Assembly: GCA_015680685.1 (NCBI GenBank)
Contig: MNCI01023527.1
Span: 529,883-593,882, forward strand
DNA: 64,000 bases
Direction: 5' to 3'
From: Gnetum montanum
Lineage: Eukaryota; Streptophyta; Gnetopsida; Gnetales; Gnetaceae
A model generated the notes under the pieces. The model saw nothing but the letters and a program-made list of their open reading frames with translations. It was not told the origin of the DNA and searched no databases. The position numbers and the translations under genes are program-made. Below are positions 12,261 through 22,837 of this stretch, one piece after another (positions within the stretch are counted from its first letter, which is position 1; each line of letters opens with the position of its first letter).

Positions 12261-13489
12261 TTTTGGCAGGTTGAGTGATAATGGAAATCTATCATGATCT
12301 CTCTTCCCCTTTATCTTTAGCAGGTCCACATGGCAACCTCATGAGACAACTAGACCTAGACCTAATAGACTGGGAATCATCCACCATTAGCACCATAGCA
12401 TCCTTGGAAACATCCCCAGAATGGCCTGAGCATCTAGTTCAAACCCTAGATTTAGAGGCTGGGATGTAACCGAGGATCCTCTCATCGAGATGCCTATGAC
12501 CACATCTAGGGGGGAGGTAAAAACATTAAAACTTAGTTCCCTCCTAGATTCATAGACACACAAAGATGTAGCCAAAATTATGCAAGACAACATTGACGTT
12601 TTCACATGGTCATACAACAACATGCTGGGTCTAGATTTGAGGTTGATGAAGCACAATATCGTTTTATACCTACGCATGAAAGTAGTCAAGCAGAAGGCTC
12701 ACAAGGTCAAACCAGAGATAGCACTGGCCATACAAGATGAAATTACAAAGCTTTACCAAGCTGGTTTCATCCAAGTAGTTGATTACTCGAAATGGGTGTC
12801 TAACATCATTGTATTTTCTAAGAAAATATGAAGAATACAAATCTGTATAGACTCCCAGGATCTAAATAAGGCAATAATCAAAGATGATTTTTCACTTCTG
12901 AGCATTGATCAACTCATTGATACTACAGCTAGTCATGCTCTGTTATCCTTTATGGATCGTTTCCTCAACTACAACCAAATTCGTATCAACCTAGAGCATC
13001 AGTTAACAACAACATCTATGACCCTAAGGGGTACCTTTTGTTATACTATGATGCCTTTCGGGCTAAAAAATGCTAGAGCAACCTACCAACAAGCCATGAC
13101 TTACATCTTTAGCGACTATATCTTAGAAACATTGAATGACTATGTGGATGATATAGCGGTGAAATCTAAAGAAGCGGCTAATCATCCCCACGATCGAGGT
13201 GTAGTCCTCAAGTATTTTCAAATGCATGATTTATGTCTCAATCCTAAAAAGTATCTCTTCAAGGTGAGAACTGGACACATGTTAGGGTTTGTAGTATCGG
13301 AGGCTAGAATACGGGTGGACCTTGACAAAGTTAAGGCCATCGTCAACCTGGTACCTCCTACAAACCTTAAAGAACTACATGTGCTACAAGGTAGAGTATA
13401 GTTCATCTAAAGTTTTATAGCAAAGATGACTGACAAGTTACACCCTATGCAACATCTTCTATGTTTATAGCTAAGTTGATTAACAAGAA
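12261..13489 (+). pseudogene. pol: Copy B: reverse transcriptase
   Basis: RT relic following the acceptor CATTTTGGCAG (AG at 12268-12269). The blocks FTWSYNNM, GFIQVVDYS, RGTFCYTMMPFGLKNARATYQQ and NDYVDDIAVKS are visible, so the catalytic YVDD is intact. LGFVVSEARIRVD near 13290 marks the connection region. Stops are TAG or TGA replacements (for example near 12467 and 12831) and the frame is otherwise well kept. After CCTATGCAACATCTT (about 13452) a 25-bp piece of the preceding sequence is repeated and the pol sequence is replaced by LTR DNA; both RNase H domains are missing. Confidence 0.88.
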
Positions 13490-14649
13490 ACAACATTTAC
13501 AAATTGTCCACATTTTTGCAGTTAAGGTTGGCTGCTATGCTATGTTATGCTATGTAGCATAGCATAGCGTAGCAAACATACAGAACCAGTTAGAACACTT
13601 TAAAGGTTTTCAGTGCATGCAGTCGAACACAAAGCAATTTTCTCCTTCAAATTGTTGGTTACGCTATGCTACATTGCATAGCGTAGCAAAACATAGCATA
13701 ACTACTATGCTACACGAACATGCTACGCTTCAAAGCCTAGTACAACGTAGCAGGCAACACAGCATAGCAATTTGCTACGCTACACCAACATGATATGTTC
13801 CAAAGCATAGTGTAGCGTAGCAGGTAGCATACTGTAGCAATTTGCTACGCTACACCAACATGCTATGCCTCAAAGCATAGAAGGAAGCTATGCTACATCA
13901 ATGTGCCTCCCTCCTTGTCTGCATCATTGGCACACATCTCCATGTTCTGATAGCGTAATTATAGCATGGCAGGCTCGTCAATTAATCAGCTCTACATGTC
14001 CATGCAAGATACACACATAAATACCTCGTGGGTCTAGGGTACGTGACATCCAAACCACGTTTCTCACATCCTCCTGGCCCTATAAATACCTCGACGAGCA
14101 ACGCTCAAAAGGTTGGCAGGTAGGTTGGTTGGAAAATTGGTAAAAAAGGTTGGCAAGTTGGCAAATCGGCATTCATGACTGAATTTAAGCAGCAGTTGGC
14201 AATTCTTGTTGGCAAATGTTGGCAAAATTTCATTTACCATTTTGAGAACAAACCCAAGTAGTTAGCCAATTCTGTTAGCAATTAGCAAAAAAAAACTCTA
14301 TCTGTTTCAAGCTAACCTAGTTGGATTTGTAACATTTTGGCATTGTTGGCTCTTAACCCCATGTTCAAGTACATTGTTGGCTTGGTTTTGAGCACCCTAG
14401 TTACTTTTTGGATCTCTATGCTTCCCAGTGTCACGCAACCAATTGTATCCACTTTGACAGAGTAAATCCATAATCTTGAAGCAATTCATTTTCTTATCTC
14501 CAGTTTGTTTTACTTTCCTACTTGTCATTGCATTTTTACATGGTTTTCATCTCCTCACATTTAAAAATTATTATTTTCACTATAAGCATTACTTTTAACT
14601 CAAACATTTGCAAAAGGTTATAGTAACACCAATTAAGTCCCTGTCTGAT
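13490..14649 (+). mobile_element. Internal LTR fragment replacing RNase H in copy B
   Basis: About 1160 bp matching positions 18066-19197 of the copy B 3' LTR, in the same orientation and without LTR ends, primer site, polypurine tract or target duplication. It includes the GCTACGCTATG palindromes, the promoter CCCTATAAATACC (TATAAATA at 14081) and the GTTGGC-rich leader. Short shared words at the joins (AAGRAACAAC on the left, CTGAT on the right) suggest template switching during reverse transcription, or a recombination event, that swapped out about 1 kb of pol. Confidence 0.75.
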
Positions 14650-15858
14650 TGCTACTTGCAACATGGAGAGCCCCCAGGTGGATTGACATCTGCCCAGAGA
14701 GATGTAGTCTATAAGCGTGCTCAGCAATACATGCTTATGGGAGATAACACCCTATGCAGACGCTCCTATGATGGGATATTGCTAGCATGTGTAAACGAGG
14801 AGCAAGCGTAGAAGGTGGTACATGAGGGACTGTATGGTCGACATATAGCACCTAGGGCTATGGCTGCAAAAATCAGACGCCTAGGGTACTATTGGCCTCA
14901 CATGGAGCGTGATTGCCTGGCCAAAGTCAAGATGTGTGATATGTGCCAAAGATATGCAAATCTCATACATGTTTCACCAATAGAATTGCATCCAACACAG
15001 ATTACGTGGCCTTTCTAGTGATGGGGACTAGACCTCATAGGCCCTATCACGCCTAAGTCTTCCATAGGGCATAACTTCATCATCACAACCACTGAGTATT
15101 TTACTAAGTAGGTGGAAGCTATTCCCCTAAGGAAGGCTACATCTCAGTAGGTTTGCCACTTCATCTTGGACAACATCGTGACAAGGTTCAGACTTCCAAT
15201 GGCTATTGTGATCGACAATGGGCCATAGTTCAGCAGTGTAGAAAGCCAAAACTTCTGTAGCAATCTTGGCATCAGGAAATCATTCTCCTCACCATACTAC
15301 CTGTAGGCGAATGGACAAGCAGAGGCCACAAACAAGTCCATCATCAACTTGTTGAAGAAAATGCTTAACAATAGTAAGAGGCGATGGCATGAGCAAATCC
15401 TCTATGTGCTGTGGTCTTACAGGATGACAGCTAGGACTATAACAGGTAAAACACCTTATAGTCTTGTTTGTAAATCTATGTTACTGCTTGAGTTGTAGGT
15501 ACCATCACTCCAGATGATCCTATCTAATGTCATGAGCAAAGCCCAAAACAACAGGTCAAGGATCATCAACCTCGACTCAATAGAGGAGAAGTGCGCACAA
15601 ACATTGAGTCACATAGAGCATTACCAGAACAAGCAAAGGTAAAAACATCATGTAAATCCATAGCAATGACCAATAAAAAAGGGAGACCTCTTTCTTAAGG
15701 CTGTCCATTAGTATATGAACAAATTCTGAGCCAACTCGGAAGGTCCATATATGGTCACAAATGCTTTTGGGAATGGGGCCTTCAAAATGTTAGACATGGA
15801 TGACAACGAGTTTGCAAATCCAGTGAATCACTCGTACCTCAAGCTGTACTACATTTGA
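14650..15858 (+). pseudogene. pol: Copy B: integrase
   Basis: Integrase relic in one reading frame, broken only by stops at former Gln and Trp codons. The zinc region ends in CDMCQRYANLIH. The core shows GLDLIGPI, IVIDNGP and NGQAEATNK, so all three DDE residues are kept. The C-terminal part reads KKGDLFLKAVH and NPVNHSYLKLYYI, with the stop at 15856-15858. Of the integrases here, this one is the least altered at the active site. Confidence 0.88.
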
Positions 15859-16060
15859 TGCATGAAACTAGCAAAGAAATCATCTGCTACGACGTAAAAC
15901 TGGTAAAGCTCATCTGCTACGATGTAAAACTAGCACATACGGTCTGCTAGGATCTTTAACTAGCACATACAGTCTACTAGGACCTTAAACTAGCAGAACA
16001 GTATGCTGGGACCTTAAACCAGCACATCATGGTCTATCAAGACCTTAAACTAGGTTCACA
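15859..16060 (+). repeat. Copy B: 'TTAAACTAGCAC' repeats after integrase
   Basis: Seven to eight units of about 27-30 bp with the core GTCTRCTAGGACCTTAAACTAGCA, directly after the integrase stop. Confidence 0.75.
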
Positions 16061-17376
16061 GCATGTTCCTAGCATACATCTACACCAGTACATGACAAGT
16101 GAGCATGCATAGTGCCAACATGGGGTGGGACATTTCAATTCCAGGATTTAGTTCATGATGCCATGGAAACACCCTCTAGAACATATGCAACTTCACTACT
16201 CTTGGCATCTTGCTAATCCTCTAGAGATGTCGTATGACATCGCACTAACCCTCTAGATCTACTACCACCAAGGCTCATCTCCTTGGCAATAGCTTCCCTG
16301 GTCAACACCTACTGCTAGAGTTCTAGCAGTATTATGACCTAGCCACAATATTATTAACCTCTAGCCCCTACTAGCATTTGACATCAAGAAACATTCAACT
16401 ATTGGATAGCCAATCTCATAGCTGAACCAAGAATTCATGCCTTCGACAAGGATTCCTGAGCATTTGCATTCACAGCAACTCCTAGTGCCTTCAATGCCAA
16501 CTCCTCCATGCTGATGTTTCCAAGGCCACTACTAGCCTTCCTACTTTGGATGCTACATGTCTTAGCAACAACATCAGTTTCTCTAACAGCATCCAAAACA
16601 AGACCTTTGCCTTCATTTCACATCATGGTTGTTTCTCTTGGTTTGCTCTCTGTTATGTTTGTAGGGTGTGTACCAGAGGGGTGTTAGTCAAAGGTGTGTC
16701 TTGCCACAACAGCAAATGCTATAGCATTACAAGATGGTTATCCTGACTAGCTTGGTTACTTTAGAGTGTACATTCTGTCCTCCCTACCCTTTAAGCTCCC
16801 TTACCTCGTTTCTTACACCCACAATTTCTACTCTCCCCTCTTTTACAATCTTTTCCTAATGCCTATCAAGCCCTCCCATATGCTCAACCACAAAGTCCAT
16901 GACGTGCATAACACAACTCACTGCATGGGAAGCATCTGTAGGAAAGTTAGAGGCTGATGTGGATGTAACACAAATCATCCTCGGAAAGAAAAACCTATCC
17001 TAGAACAAGGTTGTTTACAAATGTAAAGGCAAAATAGCAAAAGGCAAAAGCGTAAAAGAGCAAAATCTCATGCACAAAAAAAAATCTGCCTAAAACAAAT
17101 GACACATAAGCTATTTCACAAATACCCTCTATGAACATTTCGATGGGGGAAGGTTAGAAAAAGCAAAGATGACCATGAAAACAACTCCCTCACAAGAAAT
17201 CCAATGAGGGATTCTACTAAGTTTCATCTTTACCCCTTTCCTGAACCTCCTTCCCTCTCCACGTAACTCCTCTCTTGCCCCATGTAACCAATGAAACACT
17301 CTCAAGCACAGCTAAGCGACATCTTGGCAATCACCGAAGAACACTATTATCATTTTATCTTTTGTGTGTTTCGTAT
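16061..17376 (+). other. Copy B: 3' untranslated region
   Basis: Aligns by eye with 26771-28107 of copy C. It holds the conserved acceptor-like TGTTATGTTTGTAG ending at 16664. Short open frames here (16546-16746, 16766-16957) are not conserved in C. Confidence 0.5.
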
Positions 17377-17430
17377 TCTTTGTCAATGTCTCTTGGGTTC
17401 ATCCTCCAGACATCGACAAAGAGGGGCCAA
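17377..17430 (+). promoter_or_regulatory. Copy B: stem-loop and polypurine tract
   Basis: Best-preserved stem: 5' arm 17377-17391 (TCTTTGTCAATGTCT) pairs with 17408-17422 (AGACATCGACAAAGA) with a single mismatch over 15 bp. The loop has 16 nt and contains TTGGGTTCATCCTCC. The 3' arm runs into the polypurine tract ACAAAGAGGGGCCAA, which ends at the LTR. Confidence 0.8.
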
Positions 17431-19328
17431 TGAAACACCCTAAATTTTGAAGACATTCTTGCTTCACCAGGTCCTTGGAATTTAGGCAGCATCATGTCAC
17501 TTTTTCAAGAAATGGATGCTCCAAGTTTAGACTGTCCAGCTCAGAAAATTTTCTATGTCTAGTGTTGACAAGCCTAACGGACTCTCCTGCCTGCCCACCT
17601 GGAAAGTTCATCCAGCTGAAAATGTACTTAGAATCGATACATGGGGTTGTCAGTGGTGCTTAGGATGCACAAAATAGTTCAGAAAATTTTGTAAGTTGAG
17701 AAGTTTGCTACGCTACACTACACTATGTAGTGTAGTAAGCCTCAAAAGACAGTTTTGGGATGAAGTGCTATGCTATGCTACGCTACAAAGTGTAGCACAG
17801 CATAGCAAAAGCAATACAGAAAGGCCCAGCTTGCTTAGTGATTTTAAATATACATAGCAAGCACCCCCCGGCCTTCCAAATCCATTTTTCTTCGCTCAAA
17901 CTTCAAGTCTTTAGGAAAACTCAGTGAATAAGGAAGCAAAATATGTACGCTATCTCGGTTGCTATGCTATGCTACGCTATGAAGTGTAGCACAGCATAGC
18001 GATGATGCAAGAAAGACAAAGGCATCTTAGGAGGTAGGATCAGAAAGTTTAAAGGTTTCATATGGCAAGGAACAACATTTGCAAATTGTCAGCATTTTTT
18101 CAGTTAAGGCCAGCAACATGCAAAACCAGTCAAAACACTTCAAAGGTTTTTACTGCATGCAATCAACTGCAAAGAAATTTTCTCCTTCAAAATACTGTTT
18201 ATGATATGCTACGCTACATAGCGTAGCACAACGTAGCAGAGCTACTATGCTACACCAACATGCTATGCTCCAAAGCATAGTACAACATAGCAGGTAGCAC
18301 AACATAGCAATCTGCTACGCTATGCCAATATGATACACTCCAAAGCGTAGCGCAACGTAGCAGGTAACACAGTGTAGAAATTTCCTATGTTGCGCCAACA
18401 TGCTATGCCTCAAAGTGTAGCATAGTGTAGCAGGCAGCTATGCTACATCAATGTGCCTTTCACCTTGTCTGCATCATTGGCACACATCTCCATGTTCTAA
18501 CAATGTGATTACAGCATGGCAGGCTCGTCAATCAATTAGCTATGCATGTCCATGTAAGATAGACATGTCAATACCTCATGGGTCCACAGTACATGGCATC
18601 TAAACCATGTTTCTCACACCCTCCTGGCCCTACAAATACCCCAATGAGCAATGCTCAAAAGGTTGCTAGGTAGGTTGGTTGGCAAATTGGAAAAAATAAT
18701 TGGTAAGTTGGAAAATTGGCATTTTTGAGTGAATTTAAGCAGTAGTTGGAAATTCTTGTTGGCAAATGTTAGCAGAATTTCATTTAGCATTTTGAGAACA
18801 AACCTGAGCAGTTAGCCAATTCTGTTAGTAGTTAGCAAAAACAAACTCTGTCTGTTTCAAGCTAACCTGGTTGGCTTTGTAGCATTTTGGCATTGTCAGT
18901 TCTTGAACCCGCATTCAAGTACATGGTTAGCTTAATTTTGAGTGCCCTTGTTACTTTTGGGATCTTTGTGCTTCCCAGTGTCACACAACCAATTGTATCC
19001 ACTTTGACAAAGTAAAGCCATAATCTTGAAGCGATGCATTTTCTTATCTCCATTTTTCTTTTCTTTCTTGCTTGTCATTGCATTTTTACATGGTTTTCAT
19101 CTCCTCGCATTTAAAAATTATTATTTTTGCTATAAGCATTACTTTTAAATCAAATGTTTGCAAAAGGTTATAGTAACATTGATTAAGTTCTTGTCTGATC
19201 GACCAGACTATTCAGGGTGCCCCATTTCCATTTTATCTAGCATGACCCTTGCCCGGATTCGTGGTTAAGACTATCACAACCAAAGACCTCTCGGTGTTTT
19301 CCAATTATCGACATTCTTGGTCACTACA
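17431..19328 (+). mobile_element. Copy B: 3' LTR
   Basis: 1898-bp LTR beginning TGAAACACCC and ending CACTACA. It contains two nearly identical 40-nt hairpins (17767-17806 and 17961-18000) and further GCTACGCTA inverted repeats at 18195-18440. The TATA position reads TACAAATA (18631-18638), a mutated form of the TATAAATA seen in C, D and the internal fragment. A GTTGGCAAATTGG-rich leader follows. The right end joins exon 4 of the copy C antisense gene. Confidence 0.88.
17690..18440. repeat. Palindrome field GCTATGCTACGCTA in the copy B LTR
   Basis: At least five imperfect inverted repeats built from GCTATGCTACGCTA and its complement. Equivalent fields are at 13530-13890, 28443-28590 and 31060-31115. 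Confidence 0.75.
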
Positions 19329-22096
19329 TCGGTGGTAGTTGGGGGTGCCTCTCCCAAGCTGTCTTGGGCATGAAAGTTGCGTGCCACTTGATCCTTGGTC
19401 ATCATCGAAAATGACTCCTAATAGCTTCTAGGGGATCCTGAGCTTGGGTGGTATGGAAGACTTGGCAGATCCATGGTTTGGAAATCTAGTTATGATCTTG
19501 TAGTACCTAGACCCCATTCTCATGGACTACATAGAATTTTGCAAAACACTGTAGGCAGGCTATAAAGAAGGCATGATGCATGTTGAAATGAGACTCAAGC
19601 TTCCCATGAAGCTTGACCATTTCAACCTCCATGCCTTTGCAAAGGAGTTTTGCCCAATTGTAATGGGTCCCCTCTTCCATGATATTCCACATTATCTAAG
19701 ATTGCTCAATTCCAATGAGTTTTCCTTGGGAGAGTAGCTTGGGGAAGGCACGGGTATGGAAGATGGGGTAAACCGTTTTGGCCACCCATAGCCTGACCTT
19801 CTCAATGTAGATTCCCTTTCGGTCCTTTGTTGCCCCTAGCCACTCCTCAATATCCCTCTGATGGCTTGCATCTCTCTTATATTTTTCACCTATGGGAATA
19901 CCATTAGAATGGACATCGAAAAGATCCACGAATAATTGATCGTTGATGTCAAACACCACTCGCACACCATGAACACATGTGCGGAAGTGGTTTGCTTTTT
20001 TGGAGGAGTCAACTAGGGAAAGCATTTTGGTAGGGGGGACATTCAGGTTAATAGCCAAAAATAAATCCATATGCCCAGCCTCTTGAAGGTTATGGACAAG
20101 CATGGTTGGGGCCCCATTGCAGAGCCAACACTAAGTCTCCTCCACCTCCCCATACTTAAAAAAGAGGTTGGTGTCATTATGCTCAGAGGCCATTACAGTC
20201 ACCTCCTGGGATTTCTTTGCCACTAAAATGGCTCGCAGAGAAAAAACAAAAACAAAAAAAAAATAAAGAGGGTTATAAAAAGGTAAACATCACTCAAACA
20301 TGTAATAGTGAATTCACACTTTAGCATACTAGGTTTAAACAGCATGGGAAATGGTGAGAGATCCACCAACATGTCTTCAACGCTGAGTAGCCTGTGGGAT
20401 GCTCATTCCCTATTGAACTAACTAGCTTCCTTACACTTCCCATAAAATTGGGAATACTAGGTTGGATAGGTTCTGAAATCCCCCCCAAATTGGCCTATTA
20501 TGCCAACGTGCACATTCCCAGTAGAGGAAAACTCCTGCATGGCCATCTATGTCAATGCCAAGGTGTTTGTGTCACCATGGAAATCACTCTTGCTGATAAA
20601 AAACATAGCAAAAATACGCATATTTACACTATTAACACATGTGTCTATTGTAAGATTGATTACACAATGCAAAACATATGTTCGTAGAACTCACCCGCTA
20701 GCATAGTAAATAGTTCCAGGTGGGTTTTGAAATCAGGTGCTCATGTGAAAGATAACAAACAATGTGTTGTATAAGTGATAGCACTTATACTCAGGCATCT
20801 CCCAAATCCAAATTAAGTGTCCTAGTCTCTTTGGATGCTGGTTGGAACCTTCCACCTACTCACCCTTGATTGACCCATTAGTAAAAAAGTTCAAAATACC
20901 CTGATTTGCCCTAGGCAATAGGGTTTCTGTGATTTCAGTTGTTGTCTCCACTGACAAGTGTGACCAAACAATCACACTAAAATGCTAGAGTAGGAATTGT
21001 AGGAAGTCCTATGCACCCTCCTCGAACTAGACTACCTACCGCTCCACACATGCATGGGGGGGAGGGACATTGGCCACCAATTCTCTAAGGCAATACAGGA
21101 CTCCTACAATCTCCAGGATAATCAAGATGGGCTTCAACATGACCTTGCATAATGAAGAACCAAACATTAGCACTATGTGCGAGTGAAGTTTACACATAGC
21201 GTAGCATAACCCTCTAATCACATATAGCATAGCATTACATTTTCATTGCATGTAGTGTAGCATGATTTTGCAATTGCAAAAAATTAAAAATAAAAATACA
21301 TAATACAAAAAACAATAACAAAGCAAGCCTCATAGTGTAGCATAACCATCAAACCTTAGATAATGCAACAACACTTAGATGACATGTAATGATACAAATG
21401 AACAACAACAGACAGATGTGCAATAATACAACAATGTAATCAACACATCACTATGAAAAGCATAGAAATATGGCAATCTTAACAAAAAATGAATTTAGTA
21501 ATGTAGCGATATTGTAGATTCAACAGCTTAACAATGTGACAAGCCAAAAGACCTTACGGCATACTCTCATACTATAATAAAAACACTACATAGTGTAGAC
21601 AAGTAAGAGTTCACTATGCTATAGCCATCCAACCATAATTTGGTTGTACAAGATAACTCGCACTATACTAAAATAAACATGTGTCTCACTTTTCAAATCT
21701 CATAGATGGCCAAATGCTCCTGATGGTGGCATGCTACGCTAACTATGCACTAAGCTGTCTAGACTTGCCCAAACCTCTGCAACAAGGCAACCACAACAAT
21801 GGTGGTCAAGGTAATACTGCATGCAGCTATAGCATAACATTCGTACAGCTGTAGTGCCCAACCGGCAATAGCGGCAGCATAGTGGCAAAAACATTGACCA
21901 AAAGAATGTCAAGGGATGTGGATTTTAACAATATCGATTGTAGAAGTCTAAACAATAAAGGTAGCATAGAAACTTAATGAGCAGATAGAGTCTCCTCCTG
22001 CACTTCAACATGCGCTTGGGATAGGCGCCCCAAAGTGTCCTTGACTTCATCCACCTTTGTGAGCCCTCAGTGCTTATGTTCACTGTTAGGTGCCAT
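19329..22096 (-). pseudogene. Copy C: antisense gene, exons 1-4 (exon 4 cut by copy B)
   Basis: Exon 1 is 22096 to about 21978 (starts MAPNSEHK); its donor is lost. Exon 2 is 21143-20695 (449 bp) with IILEIVGVL, DFLQFLL, VIVWSHLS and NPPGTIYY. Intron 2 is 20694-20605 (90 bp), with donor GTGAGT kept and the acceptor AG changed to AT. Exon 3 is 20604-20330 (275 bp). Intron 3 ends at 20223. Exon 4 starts at 20222 and is cut at 19329 by copy B. Within exon 4 the frame is open from 20103 to 19696 and again from 19692 to 19507, with one TAG between. It carries RDIEEWLGATKDRKG, AFPKLLSQGK, YNWAKLLCKG and HHAFFIACL. The equal exon sizes in A, B and C are the main support. Confidence 0.62.
21180..21850. 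repeat. Copy C: GCGTAGCATA cluster in antisense intron 1
   Basis: AGCGTAGCATA, AGCATAGCAT, GTGTAGCAT and similar words recur at about 21198, 21226, 21245, 21335, 21590 and 21730 within intron 1 (21977-21144). Confidence 0.6.
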
Positions 22097-22208
22097 TGCT
22101 TCACTCACAAATGTTGCCAACTGCTACGCTACACCATTTTTCTTTCTCTTGGCATGACCGTGCTATGCTCTAGATGTGGGCTTTACTTTCTGACAATGAA
22201 AATGACAA

Positions 22209-22236
22209 GTTTACTAGGGGTAAACCCCTATTTATA
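22209..22236 (-). promoter_or_regulatory. Copy C: antisense promoter with TATA box
   Basis: Minus-strand TATAAATA at 22236-22229, about 133 bp before the exon 1 ATG. It is followed by the perfect-armed palindrome AGGGGTTTACCCCT (22229-22216) and GTTTAC/GTAAAC. Same layout as in copy B. Confidence 0.62.
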
Positions 22237-22379
22237 GCTGATGTGGTGAAAAGAACTTGTCATTTTTGCACCCCAATTAATGTGGGATGCCCCATGTAGC
22301 ATAGCACTTTTGTGTCAAAAACCTATGATAGCATAGCATTCTTATTTGCAAATAGGTGGGCCCAACTAAAAATTTTGTC

Positions 22380-22720
22380 CCACCTTAAATTAGCAACCTA
22401 CCTGTATAAAGCCCGCATACCATGGTCTGCAAAAACCTTAAACTAGTGATGTTTTATAAAGCCTACCCATTAGCAGTCTGCAAAGACCTTAAACTATTGA
22501 CATTTCACAAAACCTATTAACAGTCTGCAAAGACCTTAACTAGTAACCTTATCCACCAACCTGGTAACAATCTGCAAAGACCTTAAACTAGTAACCTTAC
22601 ACTTACAACTTGCTAATGGTTTGCCATGATCTTAAACTGGTAGCTTTAGCACCCATGTTGCATTTTAGAACTAGATCTTGCAATATTACAGTCTGCCAAG
22701 ATCTTAACTAGTAACTTATG
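22380..22720 (+). repeat. Copy C: 'GACCTTAAACTAGTAACC' repeats upstream of RT
   Basis: Six to seven units with the core GTCTGCAAAGACCTTAAACTAGT, placed like those of copy B. Confidence 0.72.
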
Positions 22721-22837
22721 AACTTAGCCAAATATTTGATGATCATTGCATGTTTCGTTATTACTTTGCACTATTTATTATTATGCGCTATAGCTACAAA
22801 ATCGTATTACTTGACTGGGCTTTTTCTTACTATGGAA

